Positions 1 through 6,859 of a DNA stretch of 11,351 nucleotides are shown here, in pieces. Positions within the stretch are counted from its first letter, which is position 1, and every line of letters starts with the position of its first letter. The stretch is from an uncultured Odoribacter sp. (lineage in GTDB: Bacteria > Bacteroidota > Bacteroidia > Bacteroidales > Marinifilaceae), in contig CAJJNP010000107.1 of the NCBI GenBank assembly GCA_905193145.1, forward strand, positions 1-11,351. Direction: 5' to 3'. A model generated the notes under the pieces. It searched no databases. It saw nothing but the letters and a program-made list of their open reading frames with translations, and was not told where the DNA came from. Position numbers and translations under genes: made by a program.

Positions 1-1163
1 TCAATATCTTCTGGATTTTCGTGGTTTTTCAGATAGTTCTCGAAAATCACCTGATGTACAAATCCCGGTTTGTAAGCTACTCCTGCTGCATCAGCTTCTG
101 GATCCGGTTTGTCAAGAGCCAATGTCCAGTGGAAATTAGGATTCTCTTCCTGTATCTTATTGAATTCATCAACATAAGGAGCTTCTTTCAGTGCACGTGC
201 TCCATACCAGAAGGTTACCTTGCGATCTGTATGCATTGTATGGAACAGGTTGAAGATATGCGAACGCATCGGAGCCATACCGGCACCACCACCGATAAAC
301 ATCATTTCATTGTTAGTCTCACGCAGGAAGAATTCTCCGTAAGGACCAGAAATAGTCACCTTGTCACCTGGTTTGCGAGAGAATATGAACGAAGAGCAAA
401 CCCCTGGATTTACCGGCATAAAGCTGCCTGTAGCACGATCGAATGGAGGAGTTGCAATACGGATATTCAACATGATAATATTGCCTTCCGCAGGAGAGTT
501 GGCCATTGAGTATGCACGGTAGGTAGGTTCCGGATTATGCATTTTAAGGTCAAACATTTTCATCCGTTCCCAATCGCCTTTATAGCGTTCGTCAATATCC
601 ATGTCCTTGAAATCAACATCTAATGCCGGTACGTCAATTTGGATATAACCTCCTGATTTGAATTTCAGGTGTTCTCCTTCTGGTAATTTTACGACGAATT
701 CTTTCAAGAATGTTGAAATATTGCGGTTGGATACCACTGTACATTCCCATTTCTTAATACCAAGGATGGATTCCGGAATGCGCATTTCAATATTTTCCTT
801 TACTTTTACCTGACAAGCAAGACGCCAATCCTCGTGCTGTTGCTTGTATGAAAAGAATCCGGTTTCTGTCGGGAGAATTGAACCTGCTCCCGAGTCAACC
901 TGGCATTTACACATACCGCATGAACCTTTTCCTCCACAAGCTGATGGAAGGAAAATCTTTTGACTACCTAGTGTGGCAAGCAAAGAACTTCCAGGTTCGG
1001 TTGTTACTACTCGCTCACCATTGTTGATGCTCACTTGTACGTTGCCTTTGGCGGTCAGTTTTGCTTTCGCAAACAAGAGAATACCCACCAGAATCAACGT
1101 AACAATCAAGAACACCACGATGCCGGCAGTAATGATTGCTGTATTTATTGCTAATATGATCAT
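1..1163 (-). CDS. nqrF: Na+-translocating NADH:quinone reductase subunit F (partial, runs off left edge)
   Basis: This is the electron-entry subunit of Na+-NQR: it takes a hydride from NADH onto FAD and passes electrons through a 2Fe-2S centre to the membrane subunits. About 387 codons are visible from the ATG at 1163-1161; the stop lies beyond position 1, so the C-terminus is missing because of the window edge, not truncation. Residues 3-31 form one N-terminal membrane anchor. The 2Fe-2S ferredoxin domain has Cys76, Cys82, Cys85 (C-x5-C-x2-C) and Cys117. The FAD-binding motif RAYS is at 216-219 and the glycine-rich NADH motif GGGAGMAP at 291-298. It is the last gene of the nqrABCDEF order, starting 30 bp after the nqrE stop. 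Recognition is firm; the domain order anchor, ferredoxin, FAD, NAD is the one known for NqrF. Confidence 0.97.
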   Translation of the reverse strand, partial: MIILAINTAIITAGIVVFLIVTLILVGILLFAKAKLTAKGNVQVSINNGERVVTTEPGSSLLATLGSQKIFLPSACGGKGSCGMCKCQVDSGAGSILPTETGFFSYKQQHEDWRLACQVKVKENIEMRIPESILGIKKWECTVVSNRNISTFLKEFVVKLPEGEHLKFKSGGYIQIDVPALDVDFKDMDIDERYKGDWERMKMFDLKMHNPEPTYRAYSMANSPAEGNIIMLNIRIATPPFDRATGSFMPVNPGVCSSFIFSRKPGDKVTISGPYGEFFLRETNNEMMFIGGGAGMAPMRSHIFNLFHTMHTDRKVTFWYGARALKEAPYVDEFNKIQEENPNFHWTLALDKPDPEADAAGVAYKPGFVHQVIFENYLKNHENPEDI

Positions 1164-1193
1164 CTCGTTTTAGTTTTAAATTTATGTTTTAAA

Positions 1194-1919
1194 TTATTCC
1201 GCTTTGGCAGCCACTGTTATATCAATAGATGATTCGGTTGTTTCGCTTGGCGTAATTTGTGCTGTAGCTTCTGTTTTTACTGGCTGTGGTTTCAGTTTGC
1301 TGAGGTCGATACCCAAGAAGCTCATAAAAGAAATAGCCATTAGACCGGTTACGATAAATGTAATACCGATTCCACGCAGAGGGGCAGGGATATCGGAGTA
1401 TTTTAATTTCTCACGGATGGCAGCAATACATACAATTGCAAGCATCCAGCCGATACCTGAACCTAAACCGAATGTGGTTGCTTCCCATACACTGGCATAA
1501 TCACGCTGCTGCATAAACAGGGATGCTCCCATGATGGCACAGTTTACTGCAATCAAGGGAAGGAAAATACCCAACTGGTTGTACAGGGCGGGAGCAAACT
1601 TTTCAACAATCATTTCCACTAATTGAACCATTGCGGCAATGATAGCGATAAACATGATGAAGCTCAAGAAACTCAGGTCAATGGTTGCTGCATCAGCTCC
1701 CAACAACCATTCCAATGCTCCGGCTTTCAATACGAAGTTGTCCAATAAATAGTTTACCGGTACGGTGATCAACAACACGAAGATTACTGCAATACCCAGA
1801 CCGAATGAGGTCTTTACCGTTTTCGATACAGCCAAGTATGAACACATACCCAAGAAGTATGCGAAAATCATATTGTCAATAAAGATGGAACGGACGAATA
1901 TATTTAATAGATTTTCCAT
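1194..1919 (-). CDS. nqrE: Na+-NQR subunit E with an extended C-terminal tail
   Basis: Integral membrane subunit of Na+-NQR, pseudo-symmetric partner of NqrD; together they bind an iron centre between the two halves. The protein has 241 residues and about six hydrophobic segments spread over residues 10-207. Cys26 (in GMC) and Cys127 (in VNC) sit at the conserved cluster-ligand positions of the family. After the last membrane segment, residues 208-241 form a hydrophilic tail rich in Thr, Ala, Ser and Glu. From memory the family is usually around 200-210 residues, so this tail of about 34 residues is unusual. The start at 1919 lies 16 bp after the nqrD stop, and no better upstream start is needed. 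The core identity is secure; the role of the tail is unknown. Confidence 0.95.
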   Translation of the reverse strand: MENLLNIFVRSIFIDNMIFAYFLGMCSYLAVSKTVKTSFGLGIAVIFVLLITVPVNYLLDNFVLKAGALEWLLGADAATIDLSFLSFIMFIAIIAAMVQLVEMIVEKFAPALYNQLGIFLPLIAVNCAIMGASLFMQQRDYASVWEATTFGLGSGIGWMLAIVCIAAIREKLKYSDIPAPLRGIGITFIVTGLMAISFMSFLGIDLSKLKPQPVKTEATAQITPSETTESSIDITVAAKAE

Positions 1920-1935
1920 ATATCAGTATCTTAAA

Positions 1936-2577
1936 TTATTTTTCTATTAAATCTTTGTTTTTAGAACGGTGTGCCCAAATAATCAGACCAACAAGAATCA
2001 ATGCCATGGCTGGCATAATCATCAAGCCGTTATTTGAGTAGAATCCGCCATTAGCGATGTACCATGATTCGGGGATAATACGGCAACCGAACAAACTTCC
2101 GGAACCGAACAATTCACGGAAAAATGCAATGGTTACTAATATTACAGTGTAACCCAAACCATTACCGATACCATCCAATAGAGAAGGCCAAGGTTTGTTT
2201 GCCAATGCAAAAGCCTCGATACGTCCCATGATGATACAGTTGGTGATAATCAATCCGACATATACAGAAAGTTGTTTGCTTACTTCATAGGCATATGCCT
2301 TCAGAAGCTGGTCAACAATGATTACCAGGGCTGCAACTACCACTAATTGCACGATAATACGGATACGGGTCGGAATGGTATTTCGTAGTAACGAAAGAAT
2401 CACATTCGAGAATGCGGTTACAGCGGTTACTGAAAGTCCCATCACGATGGCTGGTTCCAGCTTCGCAGTAACGGCTAGAGCAGAACAGATACCCAGCACC
2501 TGTACGATTACCGGATTGTTCTTGCTCAGTGGACCGAGGAGAAACTCACGGTTCTTTGCTGAAAATAATGCGCTCAT
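1936..2577 (-). CDS. nqrD: Na+-NQR subunit D
   Basis: Membrane subunit that pairs with NqrE in the Na+-pumping core of NADH:quinone reductase. The 213-residue length fits the family. Several hydrophobic helices are visible, and Cys31 (GIC) and Cys114 (TNC) match the paired cysteines that, with those of NqrE, ligate the intramembrane iron centre. The N-terminus MSALFSAKNREFLLGPL resembles the usual NqrD opening. Only one base separates its ATG (2577) from the nqrC stop, which suggests translational coupling. RnfE is a paralogous alternative, but the neighbours (NqrA and an NqrF with ferredoxin and FAD domains) make this an Nqr and not an Rnf complex. Confidence 0.96.
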   Translation of the reverse strand: MSALFSAKNREFLLGPLSKNNPVIVQVLGICSALAVTAKLEPAIVMGLSVTAVTAFSNVILSLLRNTIPTRIRIIVQLVVVAALVIIVDQLLKAYAYEVSKQLSVYVGLIITNCIIMGRIEAFALANKPWPSLLDGIGNGLGYTVILVTIAFFRELFGSGSLFGCRIIPESWYIANGGFYSNNGLMIMPAMALILVGLIIWAHRSKNKDLIEK

Positions 2578-2578
2578 T

Positions 2579-3265
2579 TTATCTTTGTTTTAAAAACGGT
2601 TCGTAATAAGTAAGGTAATTCTTAAGCATAGCTTCTACTCCTTGTGAAGTAATAGTACCTCCGGAGATAGCATCCACCTCGTTGGAACCACTGGCATTTC
2701 CACCCTTGATAATGCGGATAGAAGTCAGTTGCTCACCGGAGAAAATCTCCTTACCCTTGAATGGTTCATTGAATTTAGGAGTTGTAATTTCAGCTCCCAA
2801 TCCCGGGGTTTCGCCGCTATGGTCAAAGAATGTTCCATAAACGGTGGTTTTGTTTTCATCTAAAGAAATGTAACCCCAAATAGGTCCCCACAAACCGGCT
2901 CCATATATAGGAAGGATGTATTTCGTTGTGTCATTTACACTGGCAACGAATACCGGTAATTCACGCTCATTTGCCGCTTTTTTGTATTCTTTGGCAATGT
3001 CTATATCGAAAGCCTTGCCTTCAATTTTTTCTCCTTTTGCATTCAGTATGAATTGTTCTTTAATATATTTATTGAACAGCTCAGCCGAAGTTTCTGCAGT
3101 AGAAGCGATGTGAATTGCACTCAGTATGTTCTGGCGTTTCTCGTTTTGGCGGTTTTCATCCTGACGCGGTTGAAGAGAAAGAGAAACAATAGACAGTAAT
3201 GCGGCAACAACTACTACCAGAATCACTGAATACAGGAATGTATATGTATTTCCTTGTTTATTCAT
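2579..3265 (-). CDS. nqrC: Na+-NQR subunit C, covalent-FMN protein
   Basis: NqrC carries an FMN attached through a phosphoester bond to a threonine and relays electrons from the NqrD/E iron centre to NqrB. The 228-residue protein has one N-terminal membrane anchor (about residues 7-33), followed by a periplasmic FMN-binding domain. The flavinylation site is near the C-terminus in DAISGGTITS, with Thr204 as the acceptor. The common form of this motif is SGAT, so Gly203 is a mild variant that should still leave the acceptor threonine usable. The gene begins at 3265, 11 bp after the nqrB stop. Attachment of FMN needs an ApbE flavin transferase, which is not in the window. Confidence 0.95.
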   Translation of the reverse strand: MNKQGNTYTFLYSVILVVVVAALLSIVSLSLQPRQDENRQNEKRQNILSAIHIASTAETSAELFNKYIKEQFILNAKGEKIEGKAFDIDIAKEYKKAANERELPVFVASVNDTTKYILPIYGAGLWGPIWGYISLDENKTTVYGTFFDHSGETPGLGAEITTPKFNEPFKGKEIFSGEQLTSIRIIKGGNASGSNEVDAISGGTITSQGVEAMLKNYLTYYEPFLKQR

Positions 3266-3276
3266 AGTTATTGATT

Positions 3277-4416
3277 TTAGATTTTAACAACTGCTTTGGC
3301 TCTCTTCAATCGCCGTTTGATATTGGATTGAACTACGAACCAGTCAATCAACGGTGCAAAGGTGTTCATCAACAAGATTGCCAACATCATACCTTCCGGA
3401 TAGCCCGGGTTGATGCAACGGATGATAACAGCCATAGCGCCAATCAGAAGACCATAGATGTATTTACCTGTATTGGTCTGTGCAGATGTAACAGGGTCTG
3501 TTGCCATAAATACGGCTCCAAATGCAAATCCTCCCATTAATAATTGCTGGAATGCCTCGATATTGGATACCGGCTGGAATGCCCATGCCATAACGAAACC
3601 GCCGACAAATACAGATAACATCGTACGCCAGCTGGCTACATTGGTTAATAATAAGATAACCGCACCGATTAGGATGCAGAAAGTAGAGGTTTCTCCTACA
3701 GAGCCTGGAATGAATCCCCAGAACATGTCTGCTGTGCTATAGCTTATCGGTTGTCCCAGAGCCATTTGTGCAAGGGGGGTAGCTTGTGATATCGCATCTG
3801 CAGTATCGCTGGCAATCCATACTTTATCTCCTGAAATCTGAGAAGGATATGCAAAGAAGAAGAACGCACGTGCCAGAAGTGCCGGGTTCCAGATATTCAT
3901 ACCTGTTCCTCCGAAAATCTCTTTACCGATGATTACCGCAAAAGCAGTCGAGAGGGCTATCATCCACAGGGGAGCCTCTACCGGCATAATCATAGGAATT
4001 AACAGACCGGAAACAAGGAATCCTTCATTGATTTCGTGTCCTTTCATTTGGGCTACGGCAAATTCAATTCCTAATCCGACTACATACGAAACAATAATCA
4101 TTGGGAGCACTTTCCACAAACCATAGAAAAACAACTGGCAGAATGATGCTCCTTCCAAGGCTCCTGTTGCCAGGAAGTGTTGGTAGCCTACGTTGTAGAT
4201 ACCGAACAATAAGGCTGGTACCAGTGCCAACACCACGATAATCATGGTTCTTTTCAAATCAACAGCGTCCCGGATGTGCGCTCCGTTGGAAGTTGTTTGA
4301 TTAGGCACGAAAAGAAAAGACTCAAACCCCGTGAAAACAGAATGCAATTTTTCCAGTTTGCCTCCTTTTTCAAATTTAGGTTTTTGCTTATCTAGAAAAT
4401 TTCGTAAAAAATTCAT
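3277..4416 (-). CDS. nqrB: Na+-NQR subunit B, covalent-FMN membrane protein
   Basis: Largest membrane subunit of Na+-NQR; it holds a covalent FMN, contributes the riboflavin and quinone sites, and is central to Na+ translocation. The 379-residue protein opens with a cytoplasmic stretch of about 55 residues and then about ten hydrophobic segments. The acceptor threonine is Thr213 in DAISQATPLA. The cytoplasmic KLHSVFTGFESFLFVP segment (24-38) and the GMNIWNPALLARAF segment (172-185) are typical of the family. The start at 4416 is 56 bp after nqrA, the largest gap among nqrA-nqrE. That gap has a modest inverted repeat, TGTTGA/TCAACA (4446-4451 and 4461-4466), of uncertain meaning. Overall length is somewhat below the gammaproteobacterial NqrB, as I recall is normal for Bacteroidetes. 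Confidence 0.96.
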   Translation of the reverse strand: MNFLRNFLDKQKPKFEKGGKLEKLHSVFTGFESFLFVPNQTTSNGAHIRDAVDLKRTMIIVVLALVPALLFGIYNVGYQHFLATGALEGASFCQLFFYGLWKVLPMIIVSYVVGLGIEFAVAQMKGHEINEGFLVSGLLIPMIMPVEAPLWMIALSTAFAVIIGKEIFGGTGMNIWNPALLARAFFFFAYPSQISGDKVWIASDTADAISQATPLAQMALGQPISYSTADMFWGFIPGSVGETSTFCILIGAVILLLTNVASWRTMLSVFVGGFVMAWAFQPVSNIEAFQQLLMGGFAFGAVFMATDPVTSAQTNTGKYIYGLLIGAMAVIIRCINPGYPEGMMLAILLMNTFAPLIDWFVVQSNIKRRLKRAKAVVKI

Positions 4417-4472
4417 ATTCTATTTGTTTTTTCATTTCTCAAACTTGTTGACAGGAACTATCAACATGCTGA

Positions 4473-5828
4473 CTAATTCGTTTCTTTCATCATCAGTTCG
4501 ATACCTTCGCTGACAATCTGTTGTACCGGTGTCTTAGACGTACAGACAAATTCGCATAATGCCATATCTTCCGGAACAACTTCATAGATTCCCAACTGCT
4601 CCATTTGATCGATGTCATGAGCTAAAATAGCTTTTAATAAGTACACCGGATAAATATCCATCGGGAATACCTGTTCGTATTGTCCGGATACAACGAAAGC
4701 TCTACGTTCTCCATGGAAGTTGGTATCCAAAGTGTAGTGCTTTTTAGGACATAAGAAAGAAGGGAATAATTTGGATGCTGAGAATTTATTGAAGCCGGGG
4801 GCTGCCCAACCTAAAAATTCATAATGATTACCTTCTGGTATCACTGTGATAAGATTGTCATAATATCCCAGATAGCCATTGGCTTCAACTTGAGTGCCGG
4901 TAAGAACGTTTCCAGAAATGATACGTTCATCAACCTGTTTCTTTAACTTGCCATCCAGAATATTTGCGATTGATACTCCTAAAACAGTATGATAATATAA
5001 CGGTTTGTTAACTTCTGAGCCTGCAACTGCAATTATTTTGCGGGCATCGAAACGTCCTTCATTGAATAAACGTCCGATGATGGCTACATCCTGTATGTTT
5101 ACAACCCATACTAATTCACCTTTGTTTATCGGATTCAAGTGATTGATTTGAATTCCGACATTGCCACAAGGATGAGGACCGCTGAAATAATTGATTTCTA
5201 CGTTTTTCAACTTTGTAAATACTGAAGCCGAGGGAGTACCTGCTTCCAAGTTGAGATTTACATTCTTGTTGCAGAGTTTGGAAAGACAATCAAAACCAGT
5301 TTGTAAATCATGCTCTTGACCATTCAATATGAACTCGTAGTCAGGGGCTAATGGTGCACTGTCGAATCCGGATACGAAAATAGCTTTCGGTGTTGTTGTC
5401 GGATTAGCAATGATGTCGTATGGGCGTTGTTTCACCATAGGCCATACACCGCCTTCTAACATCCGGTTAATGATTTCTTCCCGTTTAAGTTTGTTGATTT
5501 CAACTTTACCAAAATCATGATAACGGGTTTCTGTGTCAGCTTTAACAACAACTTCCAGAAGTTTACGCCGTTCTCCGCGTTTGATTTCTTCAATTGTTCC
5601 GCTGACAGGTGACGTGAACTTGATTTCCGGACGAGCTTTGTCTATAAACAAAACATCTCCTGCCTTCACTTCATCGCCGACCTTGACTGCCAATCTAGGA
5701 ACTAAAGCTCTGAAATCGGTGGGTTTTAAAGCACAGTGAGAAGGATTTCCCAACGTTTGCACCACCTTATCTGCTGCTCCATTCAGTTTGATATCAAGGC
5801 CTTTTTTTAATTTGATTACCTTGGACAT
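4473..5828 (-). CDS. nqrA: Na+-NQR subunit A
   Basis: Peripheral cytoplasmic subunit of Na+-NQR, associated with NqrB and implicated in quinone interaction. The protein has 451 residues, close to the family length. Residues 48-90 form a biotinyl/lipoyl-like sandwich hybrid fold (VGDEVKAGDVLF, then SPVSGTIEEIKRGERR). SGPHP at 216-220 starts the strongly conserved SGPHPxGxxGxxxxxLxPI segment of NqrA. It is the first gene of the operon, so its start sets the operon leader. The ATG at 5828 opens MSKVIKLKKGLDI, a standard NqrA N-terminus. The sequence just upstream is A/T-rich with no Shine-Dalgarno, usual for Bacteroidetes. Confidence 0.97.
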   Translation of the reverse strand: MSKVIKLKKGLDIKLNGAADKVVQTLGNPSHCALKPTDFRALVPRLAVKVGDEVKAGDVLFIDKARPEIKFTSPVSGTIEEIKRGERRKLLEVVVKADTETRYHDFGKVEINKLKREEIINRMLEGGVWPMVKQRPYDIIANPTTTPKAIFVSGFDSAPLAPDYEFILNGQEHDLQTGFDCLSKLCNKNVNLNLEAGTPSASVFTKLKNVEINYFSGPHPCGNVGIQINHLNPINKGELVWVVNIQDVAIIGRLFNEGRFDARKIIAVAGSEVNKPLYYHTVLGVSIANILDGKLKKQVDERIISGNVLTGTQVEANGYLGYYDNLITVIPEGNHYEFLGWAAPGFNKFSASKLFPSFLCPKKHYTLDTNFHGERRAFVVSGQYEQVFPMDIYPVYLLKAILAHDIDQMEQLGIYEVVPEDMALCEFVCTSKTPVQQIVSEGIELMMKETN

Positions 5829-6037
5829 GATAATTTGTAATTATTGATAATAATGATATTCTTCAAATAAGCCACAAATATACAAAGCAATTACGTAATT
5901 TTCTCTTTAATGGGGAACAATTTTTTTAAATAATTCTGCTGATGTAAATTTAAAGTCTTCTCGTAGAGAGAGCTATTGTGTTTGTGAAATGGCATGAATT
6001 TTGTTGTATTTCAGTAAACATTGAAAAAAGTAGAATT
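5829..6037. other. Divergent intergenic region between nqrA and the META lipoprotein
   Basis: This AT-rich stretch of 209 bp must carry both the leftward nqr promoter and the rightward lipoprotein promoter. Visible elements are the minus-strand -7 match at 5875-5882 and the palindrome AATTACGTAATT at 5889-5900. There is also a poor plus-strand pair, TTTG at 5981-5984 and TATTTCAG at 6007-6014, which matches the consensus only loosely. No convincing small gene or RNA is seen. Confidence 0.5.
5875..5882 (-). promoter_or_regulatory. Candidate -7 element for the nqr operon
   Basis: On the minus strand, TATATTTG matches the Bacteroidetes primary-sigma -7 consensus TAnnTTTG and lies 46 bp upstream of the nqrA ATG. 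I could not find a convincing TTTG at the -33 distance, so this is a half-supported promoter. A 12-bp perfect palindrome (5889-5900) lies directly upstream of it, between the -7 and the expected -33 position. Confidence 0.4.
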
Positions 6038-6472
6038 ATGAAATCATTTATTATATTGTTATGCGTGACCCTGATGGGGGTGAGTGGATGTAAATTCAAA
6101 AAAGAGGTAGTGAAGTTGGATGGAGTGAAGTGGGAGTTAAAAGTTTTGAACAATAAAGAAGTGGTCTTGAGTGATCCTGAAAATAAGATTTTTATTCTGT
6201 TCGATGATGTTGCAAAGCGAGTGAACGGGCGTGCTGCATGTAATCGTTTTTTTGGCGATTATGAAATGACGGATGCAAAGTTGAAGTTCTTTCCGATGGG
6301 TGCAACCCGGATGGCTTGTCCTAATGATTCTGATTGGGAGTTTGAATTTTTTCAGATGTTGGAAACGGTAGATAATTATAAGGTAAAAGATAAAATGCTG
6401 TATTTTTTATCAAAAGATAATATAGTGGCAGAGTTCGAAGGAAGCTTGCTGGATGCGGCTAAACAAAAATAG
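6038..6472 (+). CDS. META-domain (HslJ-like) lipoprotein
   Basis: Predicted small lipoprotein of 144 residues in the META/HslJ family, whose characterised members are heat-shock-linked envelope proteins; the biochemical role here is unknown. Residues 1-17 are a hydrophobic signal peptide ending in the lipobox GVSGC, with Cys18 as the lipidated residue. The META core is clear: W32-E-L near its start, then GRAACNRFFGDY, then the MGATRMACP block, followed by an amphipathic EFEFFQML helix and a final strand pair. The open frame extends upstream to 5978, but the ATG at 6038 is preferred because it places the signal peptide at the N-terminus. It is transcribed divergently from nqrA and is followed directly by a terminator, so it is probably monocistronic. 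Family assignment is strong. Confidence 0.88.
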   Translation: MKSFIILLCVTLMGVSGCKFKKEVVKLDGVKWELKVLNNKEVVLSDPENKIFILFDDVAKRVNGRAACNRFFGDYEMTDAKLKFFPMGATRMACPNDSDWEFEFFQMLETVDNYKVKDKMLYFLSKDNIVAEFEGSLLDAAKQK

Positions 6473-6498
6473 GTGTATATAGTTTGTGGTAATGATTA

Positions 6499-6535
6499 AT
6501 CCGGATGTCGGTGATGCCGATATCCGGATTTTTTT
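6499..6535 (+). terminator. Rho-independent terminator after the META lipoprotein
   Basis: Two 13-base arms (6499-6511 and 6517-6529) pair with one G-T wobble around the 5-base loop TGATG, followed by a run of T residues (6529-6535). It sits 26 bp past the lipoprotein stop codon and should end that transcript before degQ. Confidence 0.9.
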
Positions 6536-6580
6536 GTATAGACAAGCCATGACTATATCCGGGGATAATCTAAGTCAAAT

Positions 6581-6642
6581 CTATATCTTATCTATATTAA
6601 ATGCTATATAAATCCTATATGAATGCTATATGAATCCTATAT
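6581..6642. repeat. Six CTATAT motifs at about 11-bp spacing
   Basis: CTATAT begins at 6581, 6592, 6604, 6615, 6626 and 6637, giving steps of 11, 12, 11, 11 and 11 bp, close to one DNA helical turn. The last four copies read as alternating ATGCTATATRA and ATCCTATATNN units, that is, a 22-bp imperfect repeat built of two 11-bp halves. A stray copy is at 6553. The set lies about 220-280 bp upstream of the degQ start. It could be a repeated protein-binding site, flexible or bent DNA, or slippage-derived sequence. Confidence 0.75.
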
Positions 6643-6729
6643 TCATAGCTTTGATATAACTTTTGAATAGGGTTTTAATAGCTTTTTATATGGTCTTGAT
6701 TTAGATAAGCTGTAGATGGGGCATGAATG

Positions 6730-6749
6730 TGTTAGGGACATGTTAGGGA
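6730..6749 (+). repeat. Tandem direct repeat TGTTAGGGA, 11-bp spacing
   Basis: Two exact copies of TGTTAGGGA (6730-6738 and 6741-6749) are separated by 2 bp, so their starts are 11 bp apart. Such same-face direct repeats are typical of response-regulator sites. It lies about 110 bp upstream of the degQ ATG. The regulatory role is inference. Confidence 0.6.
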
Positions 6750-6859
6750 TGTTAAGCATTGCTAATTAAGATTTTATTAATAGCAGCCTGGCAAAGGGTT
6801 TGTTATATTCTATTGGTGAAAATGATATTGTAAAACAAGTGATATTTAAATTAGGAAAT

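Larger units (their letters stand above)
6473..6859. other. 387-bp gene-free region upstream of degQ
   Basis: Past the lipoprotein terminator the sequence is very AT-rich and holds no supportable gene. It contains a phased CTATAT repeat set (6581-6642) and a 9-bp direct repeat (6730-6749). The degQ promoter must lie to the right of these, but no site matches TAnnTTTG with a correctly placed TTTG. TTTG at 6799-6802 with TATTGTAA at 6826-6833 is the nearest and is weak. Confidence 0.6.

Noticed and set aside
21..509. Plus-strand open frame of 162 codons
   Set aside because: It is the antisense shadow of nqrF, whose frame has all expected ferredoxin and flavin motifs; the plus-strand product has no recognisable features.
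1..1163. nqrF as a truncated gene
   Set aside because: The reading frame is open to the window edge with all visible domains intact; only the window cuts it.
5978..6037. Longer N-terminus for the META lipoprotein
   Set aside because: The extra 20 residues would bury the signal peptide and lipobox inside the protein; the ATG at 6038 gives a normal lipoprotein start.
6581..6642. CRISPR array
   Set aside because: The repeat units are 11 or 22 bp with no unique spacers, so it is not a CRISPR repeat-spacer structure.
6800..6859. Upstream start for degQ (20 extra residues)
   Set aside because: It would place charged residues before the signal sequence; the ATG at 6860 has AGGA upstream and a proper hydrophobic leader.
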